DNA of 64,000 nucleotides from Peptococcus niger (GCF_900101835.1 NZ_FNAF01000001.1:248001-312000); one strand, 5' to 3'; positions 54,063-63,466 are shown, counted from the stretch's first letter. The notes: a model not told the origin generated them from the sequence alone. Numbers and translations: made by a program.

Positions 54063-55622
54063 TCAGTACAGTACTTGCAAGTTGTTGCTTTGCTGTGCTT
54101 TTATAACCGGATTGTGGACGATATATTCAACAATCAGGTCCGCCATATCCACCTGAATATCCTGAACGACCTTCTCTTTGCCGTACATTGGATATTCACC
54201 GCCGCCTACAGCCCGATAATTGTTCATAACAATTTTTAGCCGCTGGTCGGCATGCACAGGTTCACCGTGGTAGAGCAATTGAACAATCCGCTCACCCACC
54301 GGTTTACGTATATCCATGGTGTAGTCAATTCCTGAATACATATCGTAATTGTAGTATTGGATAAACGGCTTTGCAAAGGCATCGCTAATCCCCAATGAAC
54401 CGCCTTCATTTATTTTATAAAAAGCTGCACATCTTTCAAGTGCTTTTTTTAAATCTTCACCACTAACGTCCAATACGGCAAGCGTATTGGCATAAACATA
54501 ATTATTGACAATATTGCGCACCGTTACGGTTTCCGGCAAGCCCGAAGATTGGGCATTAAAAATAGCGGTACAGGAAATATCCACGCCGGACACCTGCATT
54601 TGCAGGCGGTTGACAAAGTCAACATAGGGGTGCATATGGCTGCGGGCAAAAATCGGATCGCGAATCTCCATATCGCCCTCGACCCTACCAATGGGCTGGT
54701 CCAGCCACTCTTCTACCTCTTGCGCCAAGGGCCCTATGGCCGCCATAATGTCGGGGTTGGGCTCCACATGACCGCTGTTTAACAAGCAAGCATCATGACA
54801 GGCCACCTGGTAGGAACCGTCTGCTCCCTTTTCCAGGCACAAATGAATGAGCCCCAGCGCTTCAGCCCGCCAACCGGGCATCACAAAGGGAACATTTTTA
54901 TAAATTCCGCACATCTGACGGTGTTGATGACCGGTGATCAGGGCATCAATGCCCGGCACTTCATCCACCAGCGCGCAAGCCACATTTTCCCCTTTTTGTA
55001 AGCTGATGGACTCACCGGTTTCTGGATCTCGTTCAAATCCGCCATGATAGGAAACGATAACGATATCCGCTTTTTCTCGAATAATCGGCACCCACCGGGC
55101 CGCCGTTTCAATCGGGTTGGCAAAGCGCAAGCCCTTAATGTGTGCACTTTTTTCCCAGCGGGGAACGAACTCGGTCACAAGTCCTAAGACACCGATACGT
55201 ATACCCTGCCGTTCAATAATGGCATAGGGTTGAAAAGCCGGCTCGCCTGTGCTTTCCTTTAATATATTTGCACCAAGGATTGGAAAGGTGGCATCGTGCA
55301 GGCCTTTATCCATATAGGCTCGGCCAAAGTTAAATTCATGGTTGCCGATAACGCCCACATCACAACCCATGCGGTTTAAGCAATCAACCAAGGCATGAGG
55401 GCCTTTTTCCGGATAATAGAGGGCAAGGTATTGTGCCAACGCCGATCCTTGAATCAGGTCGCCATTATCGATATAAATAACATGCTCATGCTGTTGACGC
55501 ACAGATTCAATAACGCCGGCTGCTTTTGCCAGCCCTAGGTTCGTAGACTTGCTGTTGGCCAAATAATCCGTCGGACCAATATAGCCATGAACATCACTGG
55601 TCGCAAAGACATAAAGATCCAT
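54063..55622 (-). CDS. Bifunctional 5'-nucleotidase / 2',3'-cyclic phosphodiesterase family protein
   Basis: A 519-residue metallophosphatase with the metal motifs TSDVHGY at 8-14, DNGDLIQGS near 55, GNHEFNFG near 88 and TGHQHRQM near 225, then a C-terminal 5'-nucleotidase domain (about 325-500) with NYRAVGGGEYPMY. Unlike most family members it has no signal peptide once the well-supported ATG (AAGGTGG five bases before) is used, so it probably acts in the cytoplasm. Confidence 0.9.
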   Translation of the reverse strand: MDLYVFATSDVHGYIGPTDYLANSKSTNLGLAKAAGVIESVRQQHEHVIYIDNGDLIQGSALAQYLALYYPEKGPHALVDCLNRMGCDVGVIGNHEFNFGRAYMDKGLHDATFPILGANILKESTGEPAFQPYAIIERQGIRIGVLGLVTEFVPRWEKSAHIKGLRFANPIETAARWVPIIREKADIVIVSYHGGFERDPETGESISLQKGENVACALVDEVPGIDALITGHQHRQMCGIYKNVPFVMPGWRAEALGLIHLCLEKGADGSYQVACHDACLLNSGHVEPNPDIMAAIGPLAQEVEEWLDQPIGRVEGDMEIRDPIFARSHMHPYVDFVNRLQMQVSGVDISCTAIFNAQSSGLPETVTVRNIVNNYVYANTLAVLDVSGEDLKKALERCAAFYKINEGGSLGISDAFAKPFIQYYNYDMYSGIDYTMDIRKPVGERIVQLLYHGEPVHADQRLKIVMNNYRAVGGGEYPMYGKEKVVQDIQVDMADLIVEYIVHNPVIKAQQSNNLQVLY

Positions 55623-55680
55623 ACACACCACCTTCTTGCAAAAGAATATCATATTAAAGTCCCTTAAACAACAAAAGATG

Positions 55681-55721
55681 GTTGAAATTCAAAAGTAAAT
55701 GTTGAAATTCAAAAAGTAAAT
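55681..55721. repeat. Two tandem 20-21 base near-identical direct repeats
   Basis: GTTGAAATTCAAAAGTAAAT is followed at once by a second copy with one extra A. Each copy contains the small dyad TTGAAATTCAA. They sit between the dnaB stop codon and the nucleotidase gene start side. They may be a binding site or a slipped duplication. Confidence 0.7.
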
Positions 55722-57082
55722 TATGAAAGGTCCCTTGGCGGTTCTGCGTATTGTGCCAGATTACCAAACTTGGTGAATTCCTTTTGAAAAGACAGGGCTA
55801 CAGAGCCGGTTGCGCCATTTCTATGTTTGGCGATGATGATGTCTGCAATGCCTTGTCTTTCCGTTTCTTCAGGGAAATAATACTCTTCCCGGTAGATGAA
55901 GAGCACCAGGTCAGCATCTTGCTCCAAAGAACCGGATTCCCGTAAATGAGATAAGGCCGGGCGTTTATCCTGTGTGGCCTCTACAGAACGGGAAAGCTGG
56001 GATAGGGCGATCACCGGGACATCCAGCTCGCGGGCTAAGGCTTTTAGCGAACGGGATATCTCAGAAACTTCCTGCTGTCGGTTTTCGCTTTTACCGCTAC
56101 CGCCCATCAGTTGCAGATAGTCAATGATGATCAGGCCCAAATCCGGGTGTTCCGCCTGTAACCGCCGGGCCTTGGCCCGCAATTCACGGATGCTGATGGC
56201 CGGTGTATCATCAATATAAATCGGCGCTTCAGCCAGGGGGCCTATGGCCGCCACCAAGGGCGCCCAGTCTTCTTCCGGCAATGAGCCAGTGCGCAAGTAA
56301 GATTGGTCCACCTGGGCGGTGGCTGAAATCAAGCGCTGAACCAATTGCTCTTTACTCATTTCCAAAGAAAAGATCGCCACCGGCACCCCCTTATCGCCCA
56401 TGGCCGCATTTGACGCCATGTTCAAACAAAGGGCAGTTTTCCCCATGGCTGGCCGGGCTGCAATGATGATAAAATCACTCTTCTGCCAGCCGGATGTAAT
56501 ATGGTCTAAGTCTACGAAGCCTGAAGGGGTACCCGTCAAATCACCGGTCTGTTGGGAAAGTTTTTCCAACCGCTCCAAATTGGCATCGACAATTTCGCCA
56601 ACCGGCACCAAACCGCCACGCGCCCGGTCCTGTGAAATATCCAGCACCAATTTTTCCGCTTCATCCAAAATTTCTTCCACCGGGTCTGCGTCCTCAAAGG
56701 ACCGATCCGAAATGTGCCCGGTGGCATGGATCAATTTGCGCAAAACGCTTTTTTCACGAATAATTTTCGCGTAATGCGCACAGTTGTAAACAGAACCGAT
56801 GGCACCAGCGACTTGTGCCACTCGCTTTAAACCGCCGGCTTTTTCCAGCAAGTTCATTTTACGAAGCCGTTCGGTAACGGTGATCAAGTCAATGGGCTCT
56901 GCGGCTTCATTCATCTCCACCATGACCCGAAACATAATACCGTTTTCAGGAAGGTAAAAATCCTCTTCTTTAATCAATTGCACAACTTCATGAATGCTGT
57001 CGCGCTCTCGAAACATCGCAGCCAATACGGCACTTTCCGCTTCTTCACTGTGTGGCGGCAAATTTTGCGCCCATTCGCTCAT
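55721..57082 (-). CDS. dnaB: Replicative DNA helicase DnaB
   Basis: A 453-residue hexameric helicase. It has an N-terminal primase-binding domain (about 1-110; LPPHSEEAESAVLAAMF) and a RecA-like ATPase with Walker A ARPAMGKTAL near 210. Also visible are LIIIDYLQLM near 310 and the arginine-rich LSQLSRSVE near 345 plus HLRESGSLEQDAD. The ATG has GGAGGG six bases upstream. In many Firmicutes rplI precedes it; here it stands alone. Its loader candidate is at the left edge of the window. Confidence 0.97.
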   Translation of the reverse strand: MSEWAQNLPPHSEEAESAVLAAMFRERDSIHEVVQLIKEEDFYLPENGIMFRVMVEMNEAAEPIDLITVTERLRKMNLLEKAGGLKRVAQVAGAIGSVYNCAHYAKIIREKSVLRKLIHATGHISDRSFEDADPVEEILDEAEKLVLDISQDRARGGLVPVGEIVDANLERLEKLSQQTGDLTGTPSGFVDLDHITSGWQKSDFIIIAARPAMGKTALCLNMASNAAMGDKGVPVAIFSLEMSKEQLVQRLISATAQVDQSYLRTGSLPEEDWAPLVAAIGPLAEAPIYIDDTPAISIRELRAKARRLQAEHPDLGLIIIDYLQLMGGSGKSENRQQEVSEISRSLKALARELDVPVIALSQLSRSVEATQDKRPALSHLRESGSLEQDADLVLFIYREEYYFPEETERQGIADIIIAKHRNGATGSVALSFQKEFTKFGNLAQYAEPPRDLS

Positions 57083-57107
57083 AACTTTCCCTCCTTCAGC
57101 TACAGTT

Positions 57108-57116
57108 ATTATACCA
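57108..57116 (-). promoter_or_regulatory. Extended -10 promoter of dnaB
   Basis: The minus strand reads TGGTATAAT about 26 bases before the dnaB ATG. No good -35 is visible, as expected for an extended -10 element. Confidence 0.6.
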
Positions 57117-57174
57117 TACCCGGTCGACCTTTTGATGGATAAAAGAATGACCTCTGTTGAAATCGCACGGCTTG

Positions 57175-57183
57175 TGCTACAAT
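57175..57183 (+). promoter_or_regulatory. Extended -10 promoter of the glyoxalase-guaB transcript
   Basis: TGCTACAAT on the plus strand lies 28 bases before the glyoxalase ATG, with a TTGAAA nearby at a short 15-base spacing. It is back to back with the dnaB promoter. Confidence 0.5.
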
Positions 57184-57211
57184 TAGGAAAACCACTATGA
57201 GGAGGGCACTT

Positions 57212-57595
57212 ATGCAATTTCGTTTTTTACACAACAACATCAATGTCACCGATTTGGAAAATTCGATGGCCTTCTACGAAACAACCCTGGGCCTTAAAGA
57301 GGTCCGCCGGATCAATTCTGATGACGGAAGTTTTACCATTGTTTATTTGGGCGATGGTGAAAGTCGCCACCAGCTTGAGTTAACATGGCTGCGGGACCAC
57401 CCGGGTCCTTATGACTTAGGCGAAAATGAATTTCACTTGGCCTTTGAAGTAGACGATTTTGCTCGAGCTTACGTTTTACACAAGCAGCTGGATTGCATCG
57501 TTTTTGAAAATCCTGCCATGGGCATTTATTTCATTGCCGACCCGGACGGTTATTGGATCGAAATTTTACCGGAAAATCACGGTGTTGAACTTTAA
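57212..57595 (+). CDS. Glyoxalase I / VOC-fold protein
   Basis: A 127-residue VOC-fold metalloenzyme with [24 protein letters not shown] at the start and [13 protein letters not shown] and [16 protein letters not shown] at the end. His6 (FLHNN) and the final Glu fit the metal ligands of lactoylglutathione lyase. Given the lack of a clear functional glutathione pathway here, another thiol or a different substrate is possible. It is 20 bases before guaB. Confidence 0.88.
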   Translation: MQFRFLHNNINVTDLENSMAFYETTLGLKEVRRINSDDGSFTIVYLGDGESRHQLELTWLRDHPGPYDLGENEFHLAFEVDDFARAYVLHKQLDCIVFENPAMGIYFIADPDGYWIEILPENHGVEL

Positions 57596-57615
57596 TTTTG
57601 AAAGGAGCGCATGAT

Positions 57616-59130
57616 ATGGCTTTTATTTACGATGAACCGTCTCATACTTTCAGTGAGTACTTACTCTTGCCCGGTTATACTTCAGCTGAACACATTCCAA
57701 ATCAAGTATCCCTTAAAGCACCCCTGTGCCGTTTTAAAAAGGGCGACACCCCTAGACTGTCCGTCAATATTCCGCTGACATCTGCTGTAATGCAGGCGGT
57801 TTCAAACGATACCCTGGCCATCGCCCTGGCTCAAGAAGGGGGCATTTCTTTTATCTTCGGCTCCCAGTCTATTGAAAATCAGGCTGACATGGTCCGCCGG
57901 GTGAAGAAACATAAAGCCGGCTTCGTCACCAGCGATTCCAATTTGCGCCCGGAAGACACGCTGGCCCATGTGCTCTCCTTGCGGCAAAAAACCGGTCATT
58001 CAACCATGGCCGTAACCGATGACGGGGGACCGAACGGCAAGCTCCTGGGAATCGTAACCAGTCGTGACTACCGCCTTTCACGCACACCGCGCGATATGCA
58101 GGTCAAGGACTTCATGACCCCTTTTAAAGACTTAATCGTTGGCCGGGAAGATACAACGCTTCCGATGGCAAACGATTTGATTTGGAAACATAAATTAAAC
58201 CAGCTGCCGATTATCGATAAAGACGGCCACCTCCTCTATTTGATTTTCCGTAAGGACTATGACACCAACAAGGATAATCCTTTAGAGCTTTTAGACGACC
58301 GTAAGCGCTATATTTGCGGCGCCGGTATCAACACCCGTGATTACGAAGACCGTATTCCGGCCTTGGTTGAAGCCGGAGCAGATGCGCTGGTCATCGACTC
58401 CTCTGAAGGGTTCAGCGAATGGCAGGCGCGTACGCTCCAATGGGCACGTGAACACTATGGGAACGATGTCATCATCGGTGCCGGCAATGTTGTTGACGCT
58501 GAAGGCTTTCGCTTCCTGGCAGATGCCGGCGCCGACTTTGTCAAAGTCGGGATTGGCGGCGGTTCCATCTGCATTACCCGGGAGCAAAAGGGCATTGGCC
58601 GGGGGCAAGCAACGGCGGTCATTGAGGTGGCAGAGGCGCGTCAAAAATACTACGAAGAAACGGGCATTTACATCCCCATTTGCTCAGATGGCGGAATTGT
58701 TTACGATTACCACATCACCCTGGCCTTGGCCATGGGCGCAGACTTCGTCATGTTGGGACGTTACTTTGCCCGCTTTGACGAAAGCCCGTCAAATAAGGTG
58801 CACATCGGCAACAGCTATATGAAAGAATATTGGGGAGAAGGGTCTGCCCGTGCGCGCAATTGGCAGCGCTACGACATGGGCGGCGACGGCAAGCTTTCAT
58901 TCGAAGAAGGGGTTGACTCCTACGTTCCCTATGCCGGTGCCCTAAAAGATAATGTCCAGCTTTCCTTAAGCAAAATTCGCTCAACCATGTGCAATTGCGG
59001 CGCCATGTCCATTCAGGAATTACAGGACAAGGCCAAATTAACCTTGGTGAGCGCCACCTCTATCGTTGAAGGCGGCGCCCATGACGTCACCCTCCGCAAT
59101 ACAGACATGGATGGGTCTAACCACTTATAA
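57616..59130 (+). CDS. guaB: IMP dehydrogenase of the Tritrichomonas-like type
   Basis: A 504-residue NAD-dependent enzyme for GMP synthesis. A CBS pair lies at about 105-215. The catalytic loop [17 protein letters not shown] has Cys319, followed by the flap [19 protein letters not shown]. These features, the residue number of the cysteine and the whole register match my memory of the Tritrichomonas foetus enzyme, unlike the common bacterial GPGSICTTR loop. The ATG is preceded by AAAGGAG. A terminator follows. Confidence 0.95.
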   Translation: MAFIYDEPSHTFSEYLLLPGYTSAEHIPNQVSLKAPLCRFKKGDTPRLSVNIPLTSAVMQAVSNDTLAIALAQEGGISFIFGSQSIENQADMVRRVKKHKAGFVTSDSNLRPEDTLAHVLSLRQKTGHSTMAVTDDGGPNGKLLGIVTSRDYRLSRTPRDMQVKDFMTPFKDLIVGREDTTLPMANDLIWKHKLNQLPIIDKDGHLLYLIFRKDYDTNKDNPLELLDDRKRYICGAGINTRDYEDRIPALVEAGADALVIDSSEGFSEWQARTLQWAREHYGNDVIIGAGNVVDAEGFRFLADAGADFVKVGIGGGSICITREQKGIGRGQATAVIEVAEARQKYYEETGIYIPICSDGGIVYDYHITLALAMGADFVMLGRYFARFDESPSNKVHIGNSYMKEYWGEGSARARNWQRYDMGGDGKLSFEEGVDSYVPYAGALKDNVQLSLSKIRSTMCNCGAMSIQELQDKAKLTLVSATSIVEGGAHDVTLRNTDMDGSNHL

Positions 59131-59153
59131 TCACTAGCCGCTCCATAATCTAA

Positions 59154-59194
59154 AATAGGCTTTGCGTGAAATCATCACGCAAAGCCTATTTTTA
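59154..59194. terminator. Bidirectional terminator after guaB
   Basis: A perfect 15-bp stem ATAGGCTTTGCGTGA with a five-base loop is followed by TTTTT on the plus strand and by TTTTAG on the minus strand, serving guaB and the convergent ASST-like gene. Confidence 0.94.
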
Positions 59195-59217
59195 TGAGCT
59201 TAACCGCTTAAAATGAC

Positions 59218-60954
59218 TTAACCCTTACCCGGTGCCTCCGCATATAGGTCAATCGGCCTATCGTGGAGCAGGGTGCCGTCAACCCATAACGCCAGGGTCC
59301 AGCGGCCGGTTTTGTCTGCCAGGGGCACCCGCCAAATAATAGGGCGTTCAATCCCTTCATTCACGCTGTAGCGCCATTCGCTGCCATAAGGACGGCGATT
59401 GGTTGGCAGGTAATACCACTCTGTGTGGTCCTCTTGTGCCAATCGCAAGGCCACCGCCTCGCCTTGGTAAAAGCTGGCCTTAACATATAGGGCATCTCCG
59501 TATTGAAAAATCGTCCCATGACAGTCATCCAAGCCTTCTTCCTCAGCGCTGACCGGCAGGGCAACATCCACCTGAAGTGGCATTTGCCAGCTACCGAGTA
59601 TGCCCACGGCCTCTTCATTCAGGGCTTTTAAGGTCATCGGTGCAAAGAGGCGCAGGTCAGCAGCGGCCTCTGCCAAGCTATATTCCAGCAGGACCTTTCC
59701 ATCCGGCCTCATCAGGCAACCTTCACTGGTAACGGCTGCCTTCTCCATGGCCCGATAAATGGCCGGCGGATGATTGTCTTTTGCAACAGCCCCCAGGTGG
59801 ACCAGAAAAGCGTCATCCACCGGGCGCAAACGGTTGAGAACCGGAGAACTGTTCTGACCCTGCCAAAGGGACTGACAGGTCAAGCCTGTGCAAAGACGCA
59901 CCTCCGGCAAGCCCTGCCCCTCCGCCAAACGATGGGACAGCAAGTGTACCGTTCCGCTGGGCACCGGAAGCAAGGCCGCCGGGTCATATTCGTCGGCCGG
60001 GTAGGTTACCTGACAAAAAGCTGGCTCCGGAAAGGTCCCCTGTAACCGGCGCTCAGCAAAAATTTGCCGGCAAGCAGCGGTGACCGGATCCAGCACAAAA
60101 CTCATGCCCAAGGCGGCTGCACTCACCCAGATGTAGCCCTCCTCCGGGTCTTCATAAAGAGAGGTCAATTGAACCGGGTCACTGCCGCTTTGTCCGGTAC
60201 GCTGCGACAATTGACGCAGCTGGTCGTCCGGTTGCCAAAAAATCTGCGCATGACCATCCGGCAAAAGTTTCCAAAGCGTATTGCGGACCGTTCCTTGGCC
60301 CGGGTCGCCGCCGATGACCAATAAGCTGCCATCCGCTATTTCAAGTAAATCATCAGAAAAGCCGGCGCCAAACCGCCATTCTCGGTAAAGGTATCCCAAC
60401 GGATCTATTTCCCAGATGGCGGTCCCCGCATGCGGCGGTGCCGGATTGAGCGGGGCCCCGGTCAAAAAATGCCCCCGCCGGTTGATGGCCAGGACATGGC
60501 TGCAGGGATCTGTGAGGCACCACCGCAGACGCCCTGCTGCATCATAAGCCAGCGGACCTTTTTCACCGTCTGCGAAGACAACCCCAAAAAAGTCAGCCCT
60601 GTCACCATCACAGGAAAATGCCGGGCCCTGGATTGACGGCGTCTCAGCGAACAACACGGTGCGGTCACCTGCTCCGTCATGAAGGACAACCGGCGTTCTT
60701 TCACCGGCAGGCAGCCCCCAGACCCCAATCAAATGCCGTTTAGCCCTAGGCGTCTGCCGGCATAAACCGGCCACTTCAAGGGTAAAGGACCGGGGCCAAT
60801 CCGTATGAAAGCAGACCACCGCCGATAAGGGGGCCCGCCCAAAGGGGTCCATCACCAGGCAGGGGTCCTCAAACGAATGGGCGGCGGCCAGCTGCATCAG
60901 CCGGTCTCGCTGAGCCGCTTGGGTGGCCCAGGGAGACGGCGTATAGCGCGCCAT
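59218..60954 (-). CDS. Arylsulfotransferase (ASST)-like beta-propeller protein without evident catalytic residues
   Basis: A 578-residue protein whose N-terminal block (PCLVMDPFGRAPLSAVVCFHT, then a beta sandwich) and the following propeller-like repeats (TAIWEIDPLGYLYREWRF, DLLEIADGSLLVIGGDP) resemble the PLP-free ASST family. I cannot find the conserved His and Arg active-site motifs of ASST, nor a signal peptide. The role is therefore uncertain, perhaps a binding or structural propeller. A C-terminal beta domain (475-575) may be extra. It is followed two bases upstream by the DUF3783 gene on the same strand. Confidence 0.6.
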   Translation of the reverse strand: MARYTPSPWATQAAQRDRLMQLAAAHSFEDPCLVMDPFGRAPLSAVVCFHTDWPRSFTLEVAGLCRQTPRAKRHLIGVWGLPAGERTPVVLHDGAGDRTVLFAETPSIQGPAFSCDGDRADFFGVVFADGEKGPLAYDAAGRLRWCLTDPCSHVLAINRRGHFLTGAPLNPAPPHAGTAIWEIDPLGYLYREWRFGAGFSDDLLEIADGSLLVIGGDPGQGTVRNTLWKLLPDGHAQIFWQPDDQLRQLSQRTGQSGSDPVQLTSLYEDPEEGYIWVSAAALGMSFVLDPVTAACRQIFAERRLQGTFPEPAFCQVTYPADEYDPAALLPVPSGTVHLLSHRLAEGQGLPEVRLCTGLTCQSLWQGQNSSPVLNRLRPVDDAFLVHLGAVAKDNHPPAIYRAMEKAAVTSEGCLMRPDGKVLLEYSLAEAAADLRLFAPMTLKALNEEAVGILGSWQMPLQVDVALPVSAEEEGLDDCHGTIFQYGDALYVKASFYQGEAVALRLAQEDHTEWYYLPTNRRPYGSEWRYSVNEGIERPIIWRVPLADKTGRWTLALWVDGTLLHDRPIDLYAEAPGKG

Positions 60955-60956
60955 CT

Positions 60957-61523
60957 TTACGCCTGTCCAATCAAATTTAAGACACTCATATTAAAATTTT
61001 TTAAGATGGCTTCCGCTTCATCAGGCGTCATATCGCCGGTCTTTGCCCGTTGTAAGGCATCTTCGGCTTCTTGATAAACCGCTTGAAAGGCCTGCCAGGA
61101 GGCCGCATCATAATCTTTTTCCTCAAAAGCGGTGGTCCCTTTCATGAGCCGCTGAAGTTTGACCAGTGCCCGAACCTCCCGGTCTTCTTCTTGGATGTGG
61201 CGGACCAGGTCTCCCAGCAAATAGGTCCGATTATTATCAGTCACCATGGCCTTATAGGGCAGGTCAATTTCTCGGTCACGCAAGCCGGCCAGGAGTTGAT
61301 CCAGCAGGGGGTCATCCAGGTCCATCAACATAAAGGGAACATCCGGCGCATCATCAGGCTCTTTGTTCAATTGCCCCTGGCCGTTGTCCAATATTTCCTG
61401 CACCGTTAACAATAAATCGCCGGGGCTCAACTGCCGCCAGGGTTCATTTAAACCGTTCAATACATTCATCAATTGCACCCGATCCTTATCTGATAGGGCG
61501 TCCATATTATACATCCAGATCAT
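60957..61523 (-). CDS. DUF3783-domain protein
   Basis: A 188-residue acidic protein. The middle (about 65-120) resembles DUF3783, with VPFMLMDLDDPLLDQLL, then LPYKAMVTDNNRTYLLGDLVRHI. The C terminus (125-188) is helical and lacks a recognised domain. No function is known. The ribosome site is AAGGAGG. It lies two bases ahead of the ASST-like gene in the same operon. Confidence 0.7.
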   Translation of the reverse strand: MIWMYNMDALSDKDRVQLMNVLNGLNEPWRQLSPGDLLLTVQEILDNGQGQLNKEPDDAPDVPFMLMDLDDPLLDQLLAGLRDREIDLPYKAMVTDNNRTYLLGDLVRHIQEEDREVRALVKLQRLMKGTTAFEEKDYDAASWQAFQAVYQEAEDALQRAKTGDMTPDEAEAILKNFNMSVLNLIGQA

Positions 61524-61602
61524 ATATCCTCCTTGGGTTCAGCTGTAAGTTGCTATGTCCTCTATTGTGATTATCGCAGGCAGTGGAGCCTACCGCACCG
61601 CC

Positions 61603-62283
61603 TCAAGCGTCACGGCTGACAAAAAGCCAGGCATCGCCGCGCATCAGCTCAATGCTGGCATAGGGCTCAGAAAATTCATTGCTGATTAAGAGGCTTTGGC
61701 CAAAAGGGACATCCGCCCCTTCCAGCGGATAATATAAGCCCGACAGGCTCAAGCCTATCCCTGCATCATCTGTCGGTACCAGGCTCAGGCGGTGGTCCGA
61801 AGCGGGCACCCGGTAGTGTCCCGGCGAAATATAGCGCATGGCATTGACCGCATCCCACATCACAATGGGCTTGTTCCGTCGGCCAAAGCCGGTCAGCAAA
61901 AAGCCGTTGCCGGCACTATGGTCCCAACGGCTGCCCGTACCGCCCAACAGCACCACTTCTTCATAGTCATGGTCAAAGAGCCATTCGAGCGCCACTTGGG
62001 TATCCGTGTAATCCTTTTCTGTCGGCAAAACCACCGTTTGACAATGTGATTTCTGCAGCTCCGCATAAATATCCGGCGCCAGTGAATCCATATCGCCGAT
62101 GATCAGGTCGGGAAAAATTCCCATACGAAACAAGCAGGCCGCACCGCTGTCAGCACAAAGGGTAAAATGACAGCATTGGCGGGCCTGGTCAATAAGCGGT
62201 GGCGACGGTGGCCTTCCACCGGTAATCAGCAAGCCCCGCCGAGTCACCTCAGGGTTTAATAGGGTTTCTGTCAGCTGGATCAT
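61603..62283 (-). CDS. thiN: Thiamine pyrophosphokinase
   Basis: A 226-residue enzyme that makes thiamine diphosphate from thiamine and ATP. The catalytic domain shows CADSGA near 43, DLIIGDMDSL near 60 and LPTEKDYTDTQ near 87, followed by LGGTGSRWDHS near 115. The C-terminal beta domain has GDAWLFVSRD. Thiamine itself would have to be imported or salvaged; no TPP riboswitch was seen. It overlaps the next upstream gene by four bases. Confidence 0.95.
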   Translation of the reverse strand: MIQLTETLLNPEVTRRGLLITGGRPPSPPLIDQARQCCHFTLCADSGAACLFRMGIFPDLIIGDMDSLAPDIYAELQKSHCQTVVLPTEKDYTDTQVALEWLFDHDYEEVVLLGGTGSRWDHSAGNGFLLTGFGRRNKPIVMWDAVNAMRYISPGHYRVPASDHRLSLVPTDDAGIGLSLSGLYYPLEGADVPFGQSLLISNEFSEPYASIELMRGDAWLFVSRDA

Positions 62284-62669
62284 TTGCGTACCATTTTTAC
62301 ATCAATTACGCCTTTGCCGTAATCGACGATCAGCCCCTTATAAGGTCCTTCTACCGCATCTAAATCATAAATCAAGTGTCGGCGGAAGACCGCCATCCGG
62401 TCGCGGGAAGAAATTTCAGCCACGATGGCCGTATGCGGACCAAGGGGCAGGTCGGTCAAGAGAAAGGTCGCTTCCTGACCGGGGTCAAGCCCTTTTTGCT
62501 CCAATAAATGAGCTGCCGTATCGGTGCCCAGGTAGACATCCAGGCTTTCTTCTGTGGCGTTGATCAGGGTCAGCGTCATCGATTCTTTTGCTGCCTTGAC
62601 CTGGCGGCCTCCCAAACCGATGACCGCCAATGCCAGCAGGGCAAGCCGTATCAATCGTTTACTGTTCAT
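62280..62669 (-). CDS. Small secreted protein of unknown function
   Basis: A 129-residue protein with an N-terminal signal (KRLIRLALLALAVIGLGG, cleavage near AKA) and a beta-rich mature part (LTLINATEESLDVYLG, LPLGPHTAIV, HLIYDLDAVEG). It resembles no family I know. The ATG lies seven bases after AGGAGG; a longer frame is unlikely. It overlaps thiN, so both are one transcript from the promoter just upstream. Confidence 0.7.
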   Translation of the reverse strand: MNSKRLIRLALLALAVIGLGGRQVKAAKESMTLTLINATEESLDVYLGTDTAAHLLEQKGLDPGQEATFLLTDLPLGPHTAIVAEISSRDRMAVFRRHLIYDLDAVEGPYKGLIVDYGKGVIDVKMVRK

Positions 62670-62688
62670 ACGCATTCCTCCTAACTGA

Positions 62689-62697
62689 ATAATAGCA
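62689..62697 (-). promoter_or_regulatory. Extended -10 promoter of the secreted-protein-thiN transcript
   Basis: The minus strand reads TGCTATTAT about 20 bases before the ATG, divergent from the HAD gene promoter. Confidence 0.45.
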
Positions 62698-62746
62698 CAT
62701 GCCCCCAACCGGGCGCAATCCGTATGTTTGCAGCCGCCCGTCTGCA

Positions 62747-62755
62747 TGGTATACT
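62747..62755 (+). promoter_or_regulatory. Extended -10 promoter of the HAD gene
   Basis: TGGTATACT on the plus strand lies 45 bases before the HAD start codon. The element recurs almost unchanged before zapA. Confidence 0.55.
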
Positions 62756-62800
62756 GGTCTTGGCAATATTATTTTAAGGCAGAGAAGATGGAGGGGTACC

Positions 62801-63466
62801 ATGCAGGCAGCTATTTTTGACATGGACGGAACATTGGTGGATTCCATGCCCTATTGGCGACATCATTTGGCCTGTATTTTAGCCGAAAACGGTGTCGACT
62901 ACGGGGCAGAGATGGACCGGCTGGTCAATCGGCACGGGGCTTTTGATTTGTTGATGGAAGCCCTCTTGCCCAAGCATCCGGACATTACCCGGACCGAGGT
63001 CATTGACCTATACCAGGGCCGGATGCAGGCGGATTACCTGACCCGGATACAGCCTAAAGAAGGGGCCCTGGCTTACTTATCCTTTTTACGGGAACGAGGC
63101 ATTGCCTGCTGCATCGCCACCGCTACGCCGCGCTACCTTTACGAACCCATGTTGACCCGTACCGGCTTAGCCGATCTGGTTGATTTTTCCATCACGGTTG
63201 CGGAAATCGGTAAGGGCAAGCGCGAACCGGATATCTTTTTATATTGCGCCAAGCGTTATGGCTTGACAGCCGGTGATTGTGCTGTTTTTGAAGACACCCT
63301 ATCGGCACTGCGCACCGCAGCCCAAGCGGACTTTTACACCGTTGGCGTGGCCGATCCCTCTGCCGTCGGCGATGAGGAGGCCATTGAAACCTGCTGCAAC
63401 CGTTACATTCATTCCTTTAGCGAGCTGGCAGAAGCCCCCCTGCCCTTTAGGAGGCACCATGGATAA
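62801..63466 (+). CDS. HAD-family phosphatase (beta-phosphoglucomutase-like)
   Basis: A 221-residue HAD hydrolase with FDMDGTLVDSMP (nucleophile Asp) at 6-17, CIATATPR near 110 (second motif), KREPDIFLYCAKRYG near 144 and VFEDTLSALRTA near 166. It resembles small sugar-phosphate phosphatases or beta-phosphoglucomutases. The ATG four bases after GGAGGGG replaces a 34-codon upstream frame. It overlaps a small downstream gene by eight bases. Confidence 0.88.
   Translation: MQAAIFDMDGTLVDSMPYWRHHLACILAENGVDYGAEMDRLVNRHGAFDLLMEALLPKHPDITRTEVIDLYQGRMQADYLTRIQPKEGALAYLSFLRERGIACCIATATPRYLYEPMLTRTGLADLVDFSITVAEIGKGKREPDIFLYCAKRYGLTAGDCAVFEDTLSALRTAAQADFYTVGVADPSAVGDEEAIETCCNRYIHSFSELAEAPLPFRRHHG

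Noticed and set aside
63273-63458. N-terminal extension of the small acidic protein across the HAD gene
   Set aside because: It is an out-of-frame shadow of the HAD gene; AGGAGG before 63459 marks the true start.
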